A DNA stretch of 64,000 nt from Aureimonas sp. ME7. Its GTDB lineage: Bacteria; Pseudomonadota; Alphaproteobacteria; Rhizobiales; Rhizobiaceae. The notes below the pieces were generated by a model. That model did not search any database, was not told the origin of the DNA, and saw nothing but the letters and a program-made list of their open reading frames with translations. Location of the stretch: contig NZ_CAJCKW010000002.1 of assembly GCF_903970965.1 (NCBI RefSeq), forward strand, positions 310,001 through 374,000, read 5' to 3'. Positions 8,026 to 16,422 of this stretch are shown piece after piece. Within the stretch, counting starts at the first letter, position 1, and every line of letters starts with the position of its first letter. Position numbers and translations under genes: made by a program.

Positions 8026-9150
8026 TCAACAGTCATTTCGGGGGTCGATCTCCGAATCGTGCGCCGATTCGATCGGCGCGGCTTCCTTGCGCACCACGCT
8101 TTCGGGCGTTCGGTTGCGCGGCAGGCGCCGGGCGAGAACCGGCACGATCAGCGCCAGACCGACGAAGCGGATCACGTGATGGGCCGCGACATAGGCGGGG
8201 TCGAGATCGAACTGGAACGCGAGAACCGTCAGCGCCTCCAGCGCGCCGGGCGCATAGGCGAGCGCCACCTTTCCGAAGGTCAGCCCGAGCGCCAGCACCG
8301 CGAGGAAACCGGCCACGGCGGAGATCGAAAGGCTGATCGCAAAGGCGCTCAGCGAGGCCGCCAGGAGTTCCACGATCGCCCTGCGATGTTCGGGACGCAG
8401 GCGCGCGCCGATCGAGCATCCGAGGACGACGAGAGCCGGACCGGCGATCCAGCTCGGGATCGCCACCGGCGCCACAGCCGTTCCATGCAGAAGAGCGCTT
8501 CCGATCAGCGCGCCCAGGATCAAGCCGCCCGGCAGGCGGCTTCGGATACCGATCCAGGCCAAGGCGAGGCAGAGCCCGATCAGGGCTGCGTATTGCCAGG
8601 GCTCGCCGATTACCCCGCCGCGCAGGCCGTCGGCTGAAACCTCGCCCCCTTCAAGCCAGCCTAAGAGCGGCGTCAGAGCGCCGATGAGGAGGAGAAGCCG
8701 GGTGGACTGGACCACCACGATTCGCGTCATATCGGCTCGCGTTTCGGAAGCCGCCGCGAGCACGAAGGACATGGCGCCCGGCAGCGAGGCGAAGAGGGCC
8801 GTTTCCCGGTCCCATCCGAAGACGCGCTCCAGGAAAGCCTTGGTGGCGACGACGAGAAGCGCGACGCCGACCATCTGGATCGTGAAGGAAAGCGGCCAGA
8901 TCACGACCTGCGACACGACTTCGGGCGTCACGCCCGATCCCGCCTGGATGCCGAGGACGAAGAAGGTCGCATCCCGAAGCCTGTCGGGAACGCGCAGCTC
9001 CAAGCCGCAGAAGATCGCGCCGACGACGGACAGCGTGGCGCCCATCAGCCAGCCGACGGGAAGCCCGATCGCGGTCATGAGACCGCCGCCGGCCGCTCCG
9101 ATGGCAAGCGTCAGCGCCGCTGCCCCCATGCCACCTGTTGTTCGTGTCAT
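8026..9150 (-). CDS. AbrB family membrane protein (putative ammonia monooxygenase-type, COG3180)
   Basis: 374-residue integral membrane protein of about ten hydrophobic segments, arranged as two homologous halves, each beginning with a GLPVGWLMGA / RLPGGLILGA-like loop as in AbrB duplication proteins. A short polar tail follows residue 345. Despite the historical name there is no copper- or ammonia-oxidising motif; the family is thought to be a transporter. I chose the ATG at 9150 because it overlaps the aminotransferase stop (ATGA), giving a two-gene operon; the frame stays open further upstream only as antisense of that gene. Confidence 0.75.
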   Translation of the reverse strand: MTRTTGGMGAAALTLAIGAAGGGLMTAIGLPVGWLMGATLSVVGAIFCGLELRVPDRLRDATFFVLGIQAGSGVTPEVVSQVVIWPLSFTIQMVGVALLVVATKAFLERVFGWDRETALFASLPGAMSFVLAAASETRADMTRIVVVQSTRLLLLIGALTPLLGWLEGGEVSADGLRGGVIGEPWQYAALIGLCLALAWIGIRSRLPGGLILGALIGSALLHGTAVAPVAIPSWIAGPALVVLGCSIGARLRPEHRRAIVELLAASLSAFAISLSISAVAGFLAVLALGLTFGKVALAYAPGALEALTVLAFQFDLDPAYVAAHHVIRFVGLALIVPVLARRLPRNRTPESVVRKEAAPIESAHDSEIDPRNDC

Positions 9151-10346
9151 GCCTGCCGACGGATCCAGCGTGCCAGCCGGTCGGCCGCTTCCTCGACTTC
9201 GTCCAGACGCCGGTGGAAGCAGGCACGCAGGAAGTTCGGCGTATGGGGCGCGAAGGCGGCTCCCGGGGCGAGACCGACCAGTGCCTCGTCGGCGATGCGG
9301 AATGCGGCGGCACGCCCGTCCGCGATCCCGTCGATCGAGAAGAACGAATAGAAGGCACCTTCCGGCGCGCTGATCGAAACGCGGTTGGTCGCGGCCAGCG
9401 CGCTCGTGAAGATCTGCCGCGCCTTGGCGGCACGCACGACCTGCTCCTCGACGAAGGCCCCTCCTTCCTGGATGGCCGCCACAGCGCCGCGTTGCATGAA
9501 GGTCGCGACACCCGAGTTGGAATACTGGATCAAGTTCTCGAACAAGGGACCGAGATCGGCCTCGGCCTCGATCCAGCCGACGCGCCACCCCGTCATCGCC
9601 CAGTTCTTGGAGAAGGAGTTCACGAAGACGAGGGGATCGCCTTCCCGCATCACGTCGTGGAACGAGGGCGCGCGAGCGGCGGCGTAGAAGAAGCGCCCGT
9701 AGATCTCGTCGGCGACGACGGCGATGCCAGCCCCCCTCGCCATGTCGAGGATGGCGGCGAGCGTCTCGGCGTCGGCGGTCCAGCCGGTCGGGTTGTTCGG
9801 CGTGTTGACGAAGATCGCCTTGGTGCGGGGTCCGATCGCCGCGCGCAGCCGGTCGAGATCGAGGGCCCACTCCGCGCCGGACCACTGCAGCGGGACCTCG
9901 ACGGCTTGCGCGCCGGCAAGCCCGACCGCCGCCTGGAAGTTCGGCCAGAGCGGCGAAACGAAGACGACCTCGTCCCCGGCGCCCGCCAGCGCCGAGATCA
10001 CGAGTTGGATCGCATGCATGCCCGACCCGGTGACGAAGATGCGCTCGGGCGAGGTCGCCCGTCCGTAGAGCCGCTCGACATAGGCGGCGAGCGCCCCTCG
10101 CAGCTCGGGAATGCCGCGCTGCCAGGTATAGAAGGTTTCTCCGGTTCGCAGGCTCTCGGCCGCCGCGTCCGCGATGAAGGCGGGGGTGGAAAGGTCTCCT
10201 TCCCCCGCCCAGAGCGGGATCAGCCCCTCTCGCCCTCTCGCATGGTTGATCAGGGCGACTATGCCGCTCTCGGGTGCGGCGAGGGCGGCGGGACGAAGGG
10301 AAATGGCGGGAGGCATGGACAGAGGGACCCGATCGATGGTTCGCAC
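9147..10346 (-). CDS. Pyridoxal-phosphate aminotransferase, class I/II (aspartate aminotransferase-like)
   Basis: 399 residues with fold-type I landmarks: YTWQRGIPELRGAL, VTGSGMHAIQ, the FVNTPNNPTGW substrate/PLP motif (about 165), VVADEIYG (PLP Asp) and NSFSKNWAMTGWRVG with the Schiff-base Lys (about 245), then an Arg-containing LRACF carboxylate site near the end. It transfers amino groups between amino and keto acids; the substrate is not predictable. The start may be GTG 10346 or ATG 10316; neither has a strong ribosome site. It is coupled to the AbrB-type membrane gene by a four-base overlap. Confidence 0.88.
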   Translation of the reverse strand: MRTIDRVPLSMPPAISLRPAALAAPESGIVALINHARGREGLIPLWAGEGDLSTPAFIADAAAESLRTGETFYTWQRGIPELRGALAAYVERLYGRATSPERIFVTGSGMHAIQLVISALAGAGDEVVFVSPLWPNFQAAVGLAGAQAVEVPLQWSGAEWALDLDRLRAAIGPRTKAIFVNTPNNPTGWTADAETLAAILDMARGAGIAVVADEIYGRFFYAAARAPSFHDVMREGDPLVFVNSFSKNWAMTGWRVGWIEAEADLGPLFENLIQYSNSGVATFMQRGAVAAIQEGGAFVEEQVVRAAKARQIFTSALAATNRVSISAPEGAFYSFFSIDGIADGRAAAFRIADEALVGLAPGAAFAPHTPNFLRACFHRRLDEVEEAADRLARWIRRQA

Positions 10347-10451
10347 CGCCCGCGCGGCGATGCGGCTCGACGGGGACTCGATCTTTCGCGCGAGCGCGTC
10401 AACCCCGAACTTGGGCCTTGAAGCTCCGAAGTCGGCCGAATGGCGCGCGGC

Positions 10452-10910
10452 TCAGAACCCGCTGCCGGGCACCTGACCAGGGTTGGCGGGGCGCGCGCCC
10501 TTGGCGAGGAGGTCGCGGATCTCCTCCAGAAGCCGTTCCTCAGCCGGCGTTTCCTTGACCTCCGGCGGCTTGGCCTCTTCCTTCCGCTTCAGACGGTTCA
10601 TGCCCTTCACGACCATGAACAGAACGAAGGCGACGATGATGAAGTTGATCAGGAGGGTGAGGAAGTTGCCGTAGGCCAGAACCGCGCCCTGCTCGCGCGC
10701 CTGCGCGAGGCTCGTCGCCGTGACGTTGGAACTCAAGGCGACGAACTGGTTGGAAAAATCCACCCCGCCGGTGATCAGCCCGACGATCGGCATGATGAGG
10801 TCGGCCACGATCGAATTCACGAGCCCGGAAAAGGCCGCGCCGATGATGATACCGATCGCCAGATCGACCATGTTGCCCTTCAGGGCGAACTCGCGAAACT
10901 CCTTGAGCAT
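10452..10910 (-). CDS. mscL: Large-conductance mechanosensitive channel
   Basis: 152 residues. The N-terminal amphipathic helix [13 protein letters not shown] and pore helix [19 protein letters not shown] are hallmark MscL sequence, followed by DLIMPIVGL, a periplasmic loop, TM2 (about 80-103) and a charged C-terminal helix bundle segment [13 protein letters not shown]. It forms a homopentameric inner-membrane valve that opens under osmotic downshock. The ATG at 10910 has AGAGGGA eight bases upstream. Single gene between converging and co-directional neighbours with spacers of 78-105 bases. Confidence 0.97.
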   Translation of the reverse strand: MLKEFREFALKGNMVDLAIGIIIGAAFSGLVNSIVADLIMPIVGLITGGVDFSNQFVALSSNVTATSLAQAREQGAVLAYGNFLTLLINFIIVAFVLFMVVKGMNRLKRKEEAKPPEVKETPAEERLLEEIRDLLAKGARPANPGQVPGSGF

Positions 10911-10988
10911 GGCAACGTCCCTCTTCGCCACTCCGTCAGGCGTGGAGCTTAGCCCAGCGCGAAGGCGAAGCAACCGGAAGGCGAGCGG

Positions 10989-11450
10989 TCAGGACCGGGT
11001 TGTGCCCAGGAAATGCAGGACGATCTCGCGCCGGTGCGGCTGGCGACGATGCTCGAAGACGTAGATGCCCTGCCAGGTGCCCAGCACCATCCGCCCATCG
11101 GATACAGGAACCGACAGGCTGGTGTCGGTCAGGGCCGTCTTGATATGCGCCGGCATATCATCCGGCCCTTCGATCGTGTGGACATAGCATCCGTTCTCCG
11201 GCGCGAGGCGATCGAAAGCGCCGAGAAGGTCGGTGCGAACATCGGGGTCCGCGTTTTCCTGGATCGTCAGGGACGCCGACGTATGACGGATGAAGACGGT
11301 CAGCAGTCCATCTCCCGCGCTTTGTTCGCGAAGGATGTCCGCAATCCGCGAGGAAACGTCCGTGAAGCCCTGCCCGCGCGTCGAAACGGAAAGGCGATGC
11401 AGGAACTGGTGGTCGATCGGTTGCAACGAACCCTCCGCGAGCCTTGGCAC
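10989..11450 (-). CDS. YjbQ / UPF0047 family protein
   Basis: 153 residues, single-domain. It shows the family signature FIRHTSASLTIQENADPDVR (about 50-70), HTIEGPDDMPAHIK with metal-ligand-like His residues, and the C-terminal LGTWQGIYVFEHR. Some relatives have weak thiamine-phosphate synthase activity, but the physiological role is unsettled. It is divergent from DUF952-pyrD across a 141-base intergenic segment holding a long inverted repeat (11502). Confidence 0.9.
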   Translation of the reverse strand: MPRLAEGSLQPIDHQFLHRLSVSTRGQGFTDVSSRIADILREQSAGDGLLTVFIRHTSASLTIQENADPDVRTDLLGAFDRLAPENGCYVHTIEGPDDMPAHIKTALTDTSLSVPVSDGRMVLGTWQGIYVFEHRRQPHRREIVLHFLGTTRS

Positions 11451-11501
11451 CCGACGCCATACACGTAGCCGTCCTTACGCGCCAATCAGGCGGAAAATCC
11501 G

Positions 11502-11527
11502 CGCTGATGCCCCTCCCTGCATCAGCG
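11502..11527. repeat. Perfect 9-bp inverted repeat with 8-base loop in the yjbQ / DUF952-pyrD divergent spacer
   Basis: CGCTGATGC and GCATCAGCG flank CCCTCCCT. The element lies between two divergent genes, so it is not an end-of-gene terminator for either. It could be an operator or a hairpin in the 5' leader of the DUF952-pyrD transcript. No U-tract follows. Confidence 0.5.
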
Positions 11528-11591
11528 ACGCATCGTCTCCTTCGGCAGTCATCGATTGACGGGGAAACACGCCTCTGGCAGGCCAGAAGAC

Positions 11592-11945
11592 ATGACTTCG
11601 CAAGCGCTCATCTTCAAGCTGTCTCCGCGCTCCGCCTGGCTGGATGCGGAAGCCTCCGGCGAGTTCGAGGGAGCGCCGGTCGATCTATCGGACGGCTTCA
11701 TCCACTTCTCGACCGCTTCCCAGGTCCGCGAAACGGCAGCGCGCCACTTTTCCGGCCAGGACGCGCTGATCCTGGCCGCGATCGACCCGGCGCCGCTCGG
11801 GACGGCGCTTCGCTGGGAGCCTTCGCGCGGGGGCGACCTGTTCCCCCATCTCTACGGCCCCCTGCCGATGTCGGCCGTGGTCTACGTCGCCGACCTGCCG
11901 CTCGGCACGGACGGGGTTCACGTGTTTCCTCCGAGCGTTCGATGA
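11592..11945 (+). CDS. DUF952 domain protein
   Basis: 117 residues covering the whole DUF952 domain: IFKLSPRSAW, SDGFIHFSTASQVRETAARHF (about 34-54) and the PHLYGPLPMSAV segment near the C-terminus. The domain is found as small stand-alone cytoplasmic proteins; the conserved His residues hint at a binding or catalytic pocket, but no activity is established. Its stop overlaps the pyrD start (ATGA), so expression is coupled to pyrimidine synthesis. Confidence 0.85.
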   Translation: MTSQALIFKLSPRSAWLDAEASGEFEGAPVDLSDGFIHFSTASQVRETAARHFSGQDALILAAIDPAPLGTALRWEPSRGGDLFPHLYGPLPMSAVVYVADLPLGTDGVHVFPPSVR

Positions 11946-13060
11946 GCCGCCTCTACCAGTTCGCCCGCCCGCTCCTGTTCCAGATCGACCCCGAGCGCGC
12001 CCACGCTCTGTCGATCGGGGCGCTGAAGCATGGGATAATGCCGCGTCGAAACCTGCCGCTCGATCCGCGGCTGCGTATCGAAGTGGCGGGCATCGGCTTC
12101 CCGAACCCTCTGGGGCTTGCCGCCGGATACGACAAGAACGCCGAGGTTCCCGACGCCGCGCTGCGCCTCGGCTTCGGCTTCGTGGAGGTCGGAACCGTCA
12201 CGCCTCAACCGCAGGAGGGCAATGCCAGGCCACGCATCTTCCGCCTGCCGGAAGCTGCCGCGGTGATCAACCGGCTCGGCTTCAACAACGACGGCCACGC
12301 GGACATGGCCGAGCGCCTCGAGGCCCGCTCGCGCAAGGCGGGGATCGTCGGCGTCAACATCGGCGCCAACAAGGACTCCGAAGACCGGATCGCCGACTAC
12401 GTGTCTGGCATTCACCGCTTCGAAGCGATGGCGAGCTACCTCACCGTCAACATTTCCTCGCCCAACACACCGGGTCTGCGCAAGCTGCAGATGGGCTCCG
12501 ATCTCGACAAGCTCCTGCAATACGTGATGGCCGCACGCGATGGGGCTGCCGCGATCTCGGCGACGCAGCCGAAGCCGGTGTTCGTTAAGGTCGCCCCGGA
12601 CCTGACGGAGGACGAGGTCTGGTCGATCGCCGACACGGTGAAGCACCGCCAAGTGGAAGGGCTGATCGTTTCCAACACGACCCTTTCGCGGCACGGCGTC
12701 GAAGGACGAAAGCATGCGAGCGAGGCCGGCGGCCTGTCGGGGCGCCCCCTCTTCTCGCGCTCCACCTATGTGCTGGCGCTGTTCCGCCGCGCCATGGGGC
12801 CTGACTTCCCGTTGATCGGCGTCGGGGGCGTGGAAAGCGCGCGCACGCTGCTCGGCAAGATGGAAGCGGGCGCCGACCTCGTCCAACTCTACACCGCGCT
12901 CGTCTATGGGGGCCCGGAACTGCCGCTGCGCATCCTGAACGGCCTGTCCCGCTATCTCGACAAGGCCGGGTCGGACACGATCTCGTCCATCCGCGACACG
13001 AAGGTGGACGAGATCCTGTCGCGCGATCCGCCGCTCGGCTGGGAAGCCCGGCGAGCGTGA
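11942..13060 (+). CDS. pyrD: Dihydroorotate dehydrogenase (quinone), class 2
   Basis: 372 residues. The N-terminal amphipathic extension (about 1-40, LYQFARPLLFQIDPERAHAL) marks the membrane-associated, quinone-using class 2. FMN-barrel landmarks are NPLGLAAGYDKNAEV, FVEVGTVTPQPQEGN, VNISSPNTPGLR with the class 2 catalytic Ser in the loop, VKVAPDLT, LIVSNTT and GVGGVESA near the phosphate site. It oxidises dihydroorotate to orotate in de novo pyrimidine synthesis. ATG overlaps the DUF952 stop. Confidence 0.97.
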   Translation: MSRLYQFARPLLFQIDPERAHALSIGALKHGIMPRRNLPLDPRLRIEVAGIGFPNPLGLAAGYDKNAEVPDAALRLGFGFVEVGTVTPQPQEGNARPRIFRLPEAAAVINRLGFNNDGHADMAERLEARSRKAGIVGVNIGANKDSEDRIADYVSGIHRFEAMASYLTVNISSPNTPGLRKLQMGSDLDKLLQYVMAARDGAAAISATQPKPVFVKVAPDLTEDEVWSIADTVKHRQVEGLIVSNTTLSRHGVEGRKHASEAGGLSGRPLFSRSTYVLALFRRAMGPDFPLIGVGGVESARTLLGKMEAGADLVQLYTALVYGGPELPLRILNGLSRYLDKAGSDTISSIRDTKVDEILSRDPPLGWEARRA

Positions 13061-13092
13061 TCCTCGGACGCGACTGAGCGGCGCTTCGGCCC

Positions 13093-13992
13093 ATGCCACT
13101 TCCGCTGGTCCACCATCCCGCGTTCGACGCCGAGTTCGACGCGGCGCATCGCTTTCCCATGCGCAAGTTCACGCGGCTCGCCGAAATCCTCGTCGAGGAT
13201 GGACTGGTGCCGACCGGGTTCCATCAGCCCGTTCCCGCTTTGGAAAACTGGCTCGAACTCGCGCATGATCCGGCCTACGTCGCCGCCGTCCTCCATGCGC
13301 GCGTCGGTGGGGCAACCGAGAAAGCGATCGGCTTTCCCGTGGACGAGCGCGTGGCGCTCCGCTCGCGCTGCGCCACGGGCGGAACGGTTCTGGCGGCGGA
13401 GCTTGCGCTGGAGCATGGGCTCGCCTGCAACACCGCTGGCGGCAGCCACCATGCCGCGCGCGAAGGCGGCGCCGGCTTTTCCGTCTTCAACGACGTGGCG
13501 GTTGCTGCCGGCGTGCTCCTGTCGCAGGGCTCGGTTGGCCGCGTGTTGGTGTTCGACTGCGACGTCCACCAAGGCGACGGCACCGCCCGCATCTTCCAAG
13601 ACGACGCTGCCGTGTTCACCCTCTCGGTCCATGGAGAGCGCAACTATCCCCACCCCAAGGCGACGTCGGACCTCGATGTCGCCCTGCCCGACGCCACGGG
13701 GGACGAGGCCTATCTCGCGCTCCTGCCGGAACTCCTCGAAAGAGCGATGCGAGAAGCGCGGCCGGACATCGTCTTCTACAACGCCGGCGTCGATCCCCAT
13801 ATCGACGACCGCCTCGGCCGCCTCGCCTTGTCCGATCGAGGGCTGGCGGAGCGCGATCGCCGCGTCATCGGCTTCTTCCGCGAGCACGGCATCCCGCTCG
13901 CCGGCGTCATCGGCGGCGGCTACTCGCGCGACATCGAAACCCTATCGCGGCGTCACACCATCCTGCACCGCGTCGCGGCAGAGTTCGTCTAA
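13093..13992 (+). CDS. Histone deacetylase-like (AcuC/acetylpolyamine amidohydrolase family) hydrolase
   Basis: 299 residues with the arginase/deacetylase fold. The catalytic elements are present: [20 protein letters not shown] (tandem His, about 116-135), [13 protein letters not shown] with the zinc-binding Asp and His (about 154-166), [15 protein letters not shown] with the second zinc Asp (about 230), and a terminal GGGYS loop. It should remove acetyl or other acyl groups from lysine, polyamines or small amides in the cytoplasm. It sits 32 bases after pyrD, and may be co-transcribed with it, with no functional link I can name. Confidence 0.9.
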   Translation: MPLPLVHHPAFDAEFDAAHRFPMRKFTRLAEILVEDGLVPTGFHQPVPALENWLELAHDPAYVAAVLHARVGGATEKAIGFPVDERVALRSRCATGGTVLAAELALEHGLACNTAGGSHHAAREGGAGFSVFNDVAVAAGVLLSQGSVGRVLVFDCDVHQGDGTARIFQDDAAVFTLSVHGERNYPHPKATSDLDVALPDATGDEAYLALLPELLERAMREARPDIVFYNAGVDPHIDDRLGRLALSDRGLAERDRRVIGFFREHGIPLAGVIGGGYSRDIETLSRRHTILHRVAAEFV

Positions 13993-14100
13993 CAGACCAA
14001 GCCAAGTAAGACGGCATGTCGAAGAGCTTCCGGTGCCGCACCGCGCGGATCAGACCCGGGTTTGGGTGCAAACATATCGGACGCCGCCGACCCGGATGAG

Positions 14101-14124
14101 AGGTCCAGGTCGTCGTACGGACCT
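14101..14124. repeat. Inverted repeat AGGTCC...GGACCT before the AraC gene
   Basis: A perfect 6-bp inverted repeat spaced by 12 bases, 35 bases upstream of the AraC-type regulator start. It may be an autoregulatory site, but such repeats also occur by chance at this GC content. Confidence 0.2.
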
Positions 14125-14159
14125 TGGGCCCGACGGGCTAGGCGCTATACCGATCGCAG

Positions 14160-15020
14160 ATGCAACTACAGGAATTACACGCCGTGCGTGACACCGGACT
14201 TGGCGTCATCGACCAACCGCATCGAACGAACTGGATCCGCCGGGTTTCGGGCGGAGAAGGGCTCGAGCGGATCGAAGCCTTTTTCGACGGCAAGGGCTAC
14301 GAGATGCATCGGCACGATACCTACGCGATCGGCCTGACGCTGAGCGGCGTGCAGAGTTTCCACTATCGCGGCAGGGTCCGGCACGGCCTGGCGGGCGGTG
14401 CGCTGGTCCTCCATCCCGACGAGAAGCACGACGGACAGGCCGGAACCGAGGGCGGGTTCCGGTATCGCATGCTTTATATCGAGCCCGCCATGATCCAGGC
14501 GGCGCTCGGCGGGCAGCCGCTCCCCTTCGTCGAGGGTGGCCTGTCGGCCGACGCGCGGTTGCTGCCTGCGATCGCCCGCCTGTTGTCGGGGCTCGATCGA
14601 GCGCTCGATCCCCTGGAGCGCGAGGATGGCGTGTACGATCTGGCCATGGCGCTCGCTTGCCTCTCGAAACGCGGGCCGGAAAAGGCGGCACGGATCATCG
14701 ATCATCGCTCGGCGGAGAGGGCGCGTTCCTTCCTCCACTCCCGCCCCGCCGCGGTCGACCTTGGCCTTCTCGAACGCCTCACGGGCCGTGACCGATGGAG
14801 TCTGTCGCGTGACTTTCGCGCACTTTTCGGCACCAGCCCGTACCGATACCTCGTGCTGCGGCGGCTCGACGACGTTCGAGCCCTGATGCGGGCCGGCCAT
14901 CCCCTGGCCGATGCCGCCGCGGCGAGCGGCTTCTCCGACCAGAGCCATATGACCCGGCACTTCAAGAGCGCCTTCGGCCTGACCCCGTCGCAATGGCTCC
15001 GGCTCCAGTCGCCGCCGTGA
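14160..15020 (+). CDS. AraC family transcriptional regulator
   Basis: 286 residues. The N-terminal half is a cupin-like sensor (YEMHRHDTYAIGLTLSG, then a SFHYRG barrel). The C-terminal two-helix-turn-helix DNA-binding region runs from about 190: LLERLTGRDRWSLSRDFRALFGTSPYRYL and LADAAAASGFSDQSHMTRHFKSAFGLTPSQW, a textbook AraC signature. The effector is unknown. The next gene (15099) encodes a cupin protein in the same direction, which may be its target or simply a neighbour. Start ATG 14160 keeps the whole sensor domain. Confidence 0.92.
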   Translation: MQLQELHAVRDTGLGVIDQPHRTNWIRRVSGGEGLERIEAFFDGKGYEMHRHDTYAIGLTLSGVQSFHYRGRVRHGLAGGALVLHPDEKHDGQAGTEGGFRYRMLYIEPAMIQAALGGQPLPFVEGGLSADARLLPAIARLLSGLDRALDPLEREDGVYDLAMALACLSKRGPEKAARIIDHRSAERARSFLHSRPAAVDLGLLERLTGRDRWSLSRDFRALFGTSPYRYLVLRRLDDVRALMRAGHPLADAAAASGFSDQSHMTRHFKSAFGLTPSQWLRLQSPP

Positions 15021-15098
15021 CGGGCCTCGCACGATCGTTCAAGACGCCTGCCCTTCGTGCCGAGCAAATGGGCCTCGATTGTTCGAAAGGCTTCGCCC

Positions 15099-15467
15099 AT
15101 GCCCTACGCCCCCGTTTCTCTCGCCCGGAAGTTCGATCTCTTTTCCGAGCAGTGGCAGCCCAAGGTGGTCGCCGAAATGAACGACTACCAGTTCAAGATC
15201 GCGCGGCTCGAAGGCGACTTCATCTGGCACAGCCATGCCGATACCGACGAGACGTTCCTCGTCCTGGACGGAACGTTGCGCCTCGACTTTCGGGACGGTG
15301 CGGTCACGCTGACGACCGGCGATCTGTTCGTCGTTCCCAAGGGCAAGGAGCACAAGCCGTTCGCGGAGCGCGAGGTGAAGTTGCTTCTGATCGAGCCGCG
15401 GGGCGTCGTGAACACCGGCGACGAGCGGCCGAGCGAGCGAACGGCCGTCAACGACATATGGATCTGA
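15099..15467 (+). CDS. Small cupin domain protein
   Basis: 122 residues forming one cupin barrel: motif 1 FIWHSHADTDETFLVLDGTL supplies two His and a Glu as metal ligands (about 42-60), motif 2 GDLFVVPKGKEHKPFA supplies the last His (about 76-91). No second domain. Such single cupins bind a metal and act as isomerases, dioxygenases or small-molecule binding proteins; nothing here decides which. I place the start at ATG 15099, preceded by GAAAGG, rather than the in-frame upstream ATG at 15057. Confidence 0.85.
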   Translation: MPYAPVSLARKFDLFSEQWQPKVVAEMNDYQFKIARLEGDFIWHSHADTDETFLVLDGTLRLDFRDGAVTLTTGDLFVVPKGKEHKPFAEREVKLLLIEPRGVVNTGDERPSERTAVNDIWI

Positions 15468-15831
15468 CGGAGCTTCCTTCTCCCAATGTGAATCCCAGCA
15501 AATGACCCGATCGTCGGCTCAAGAGTCCGCTTCGTCGTCGCTTGCCCAAGCGTCGGACCGGCAGACGACCATTCAACCCGGCTGCAAAGCTTCGGGTGAA
15601 ATGAGCCCGAGGATCGTCCGGCAGGGGAGCGCCGCCATGCAAGAAGCGTAGAAAGCGCCGTCGTTACTCGCGTGGGCGGCGGCCATCGGAGCGTCGCCCG
15701 CATGACTCGATCTTCTCGCCGATCTCGGCAACGGCCGCTACGTCCTCGCTGCCTGAACGACCTGGGCACCTGGAACAATGCCGCAAAGGTCGATCCTCGC
15801 CGAGACGTCGCTTCGCATGACGGCTCCACCA
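15468..15831. other. 364-base gap without a recognisable gene
   Basis: Only short frames occur. One of 49 codons (ATG 15502 to TAG 15651) has no recognisable motif, and a fragment near 15719-15760 reads as a protein tail (LADLGNGRYVLAA, then stop) without an open start. This looks like decayed coding sequence between the convergent cupin and MarR genes. Confidence 0.4.
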
Positions 15832-16290
15832 TCAGGCGGACGCCGAACGATCGTCCGTTAGACGATCGAGATTGGCGAGAAGGCGGGTGAGAAGCGCGAC
15901 GAATTGCTCGGCTTCGCCTTGCGTGAATCCGTTCAGCGCGTCGCGGTTGCCTCGGAACAGAACCGCGACGGCCTCCGGTAGGCGTGCGAGCGCAGCGTCC
16001 GTCAGCATCACACGCTGGCTTCGGCCGTCGTTCGGATCCGGCGTGCGACGGATCAGACCGTCCCGCTCCATGCGCCCGAGCATCTGCGCCATGGGCGGCT
16101 GCTCGATGCGGGCGAAGCGAGCGAGGTCGCGCTGCGTGCTGGCCTTCCCGTCACGCAGAGCCACGAGAACCGGCAAGTGGCCGACCCCGAACCTAAGCGG
16201 TTTCAGCCGGGCTTCGCTGAGGCGTGCGAAGCCCCGCGCGGCCAAACTGACAAGGTGCCCCGGCGTCGACAGGACGTTATCGCCTTCCAT
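15832..16290 (-). CDS. MarR family transcriptional regulator
   Basis: 152 residues. A winged helix-turn-helix is clear: STQRDLARFARIEQPPMAQM is the recognition helix region (about 50-70) and LIRRTPDPNDGRSQRVMLTD is the wing (about 79-98), flanked by dimerisation helices. It is divergent from a dienelactone-hydrolase-family gene with 132 bases between starts; a pseudo-palindromic AT-rich site (16329) sits in that spacer. MarR proteins usually repress a divergent detoxification or catabolic gene and respond to small aromatic or oxidised ligands, so this is likely the regulator of the hydrolase. Confidence 0.9.
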   Translation of the reverse strand: MEGDNVLSTPGHLVSLAARGFARLSEARLKPLRFGVGHLPVLVALRDGKASTQRDLARFARIEQPPMAQMLGRMERDGLIRRTPDPNDGRSQRVMLTDAALARLPEAVAVLFRGNRDALNGFTQGEAEQFVALLTRLLANLDRLTDDRSASA

Positions 16291-16328
16291 CGTTCGCTTC
16301 CGCTCCGATCTCCGCTATCGACTCGCAG

Positions 16329-16346
16329 ATACATATGCACATATAC
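16329..16346. promoter_or_regulatory. AT-rich pseudo-palindrome, candidate MarR operator
   Basis: ATACATATGCACATATAC equals its own reverse complement at 12 of 18 positions and lies in an AT-rich island between the divergent MarR and hydrolase genes, where a MarR dimer would be expected to bind. Confidence 0.45.
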
Positions 16347-16422
16347 AATTTTACTACGAGATTCACATACCGTTGAGCGGATGTTCCACCCTCCGCATTT
16401 CTCTTTTCCGAAGGCCGCTTCG

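Noticed and set aside
9151-9885. N-terminal extension of the AbrB-type protein
   Set aside because: The extra residues are antisense of the aminotransferase gene; ATG 9150 in the ATGA overlap is the natural start.
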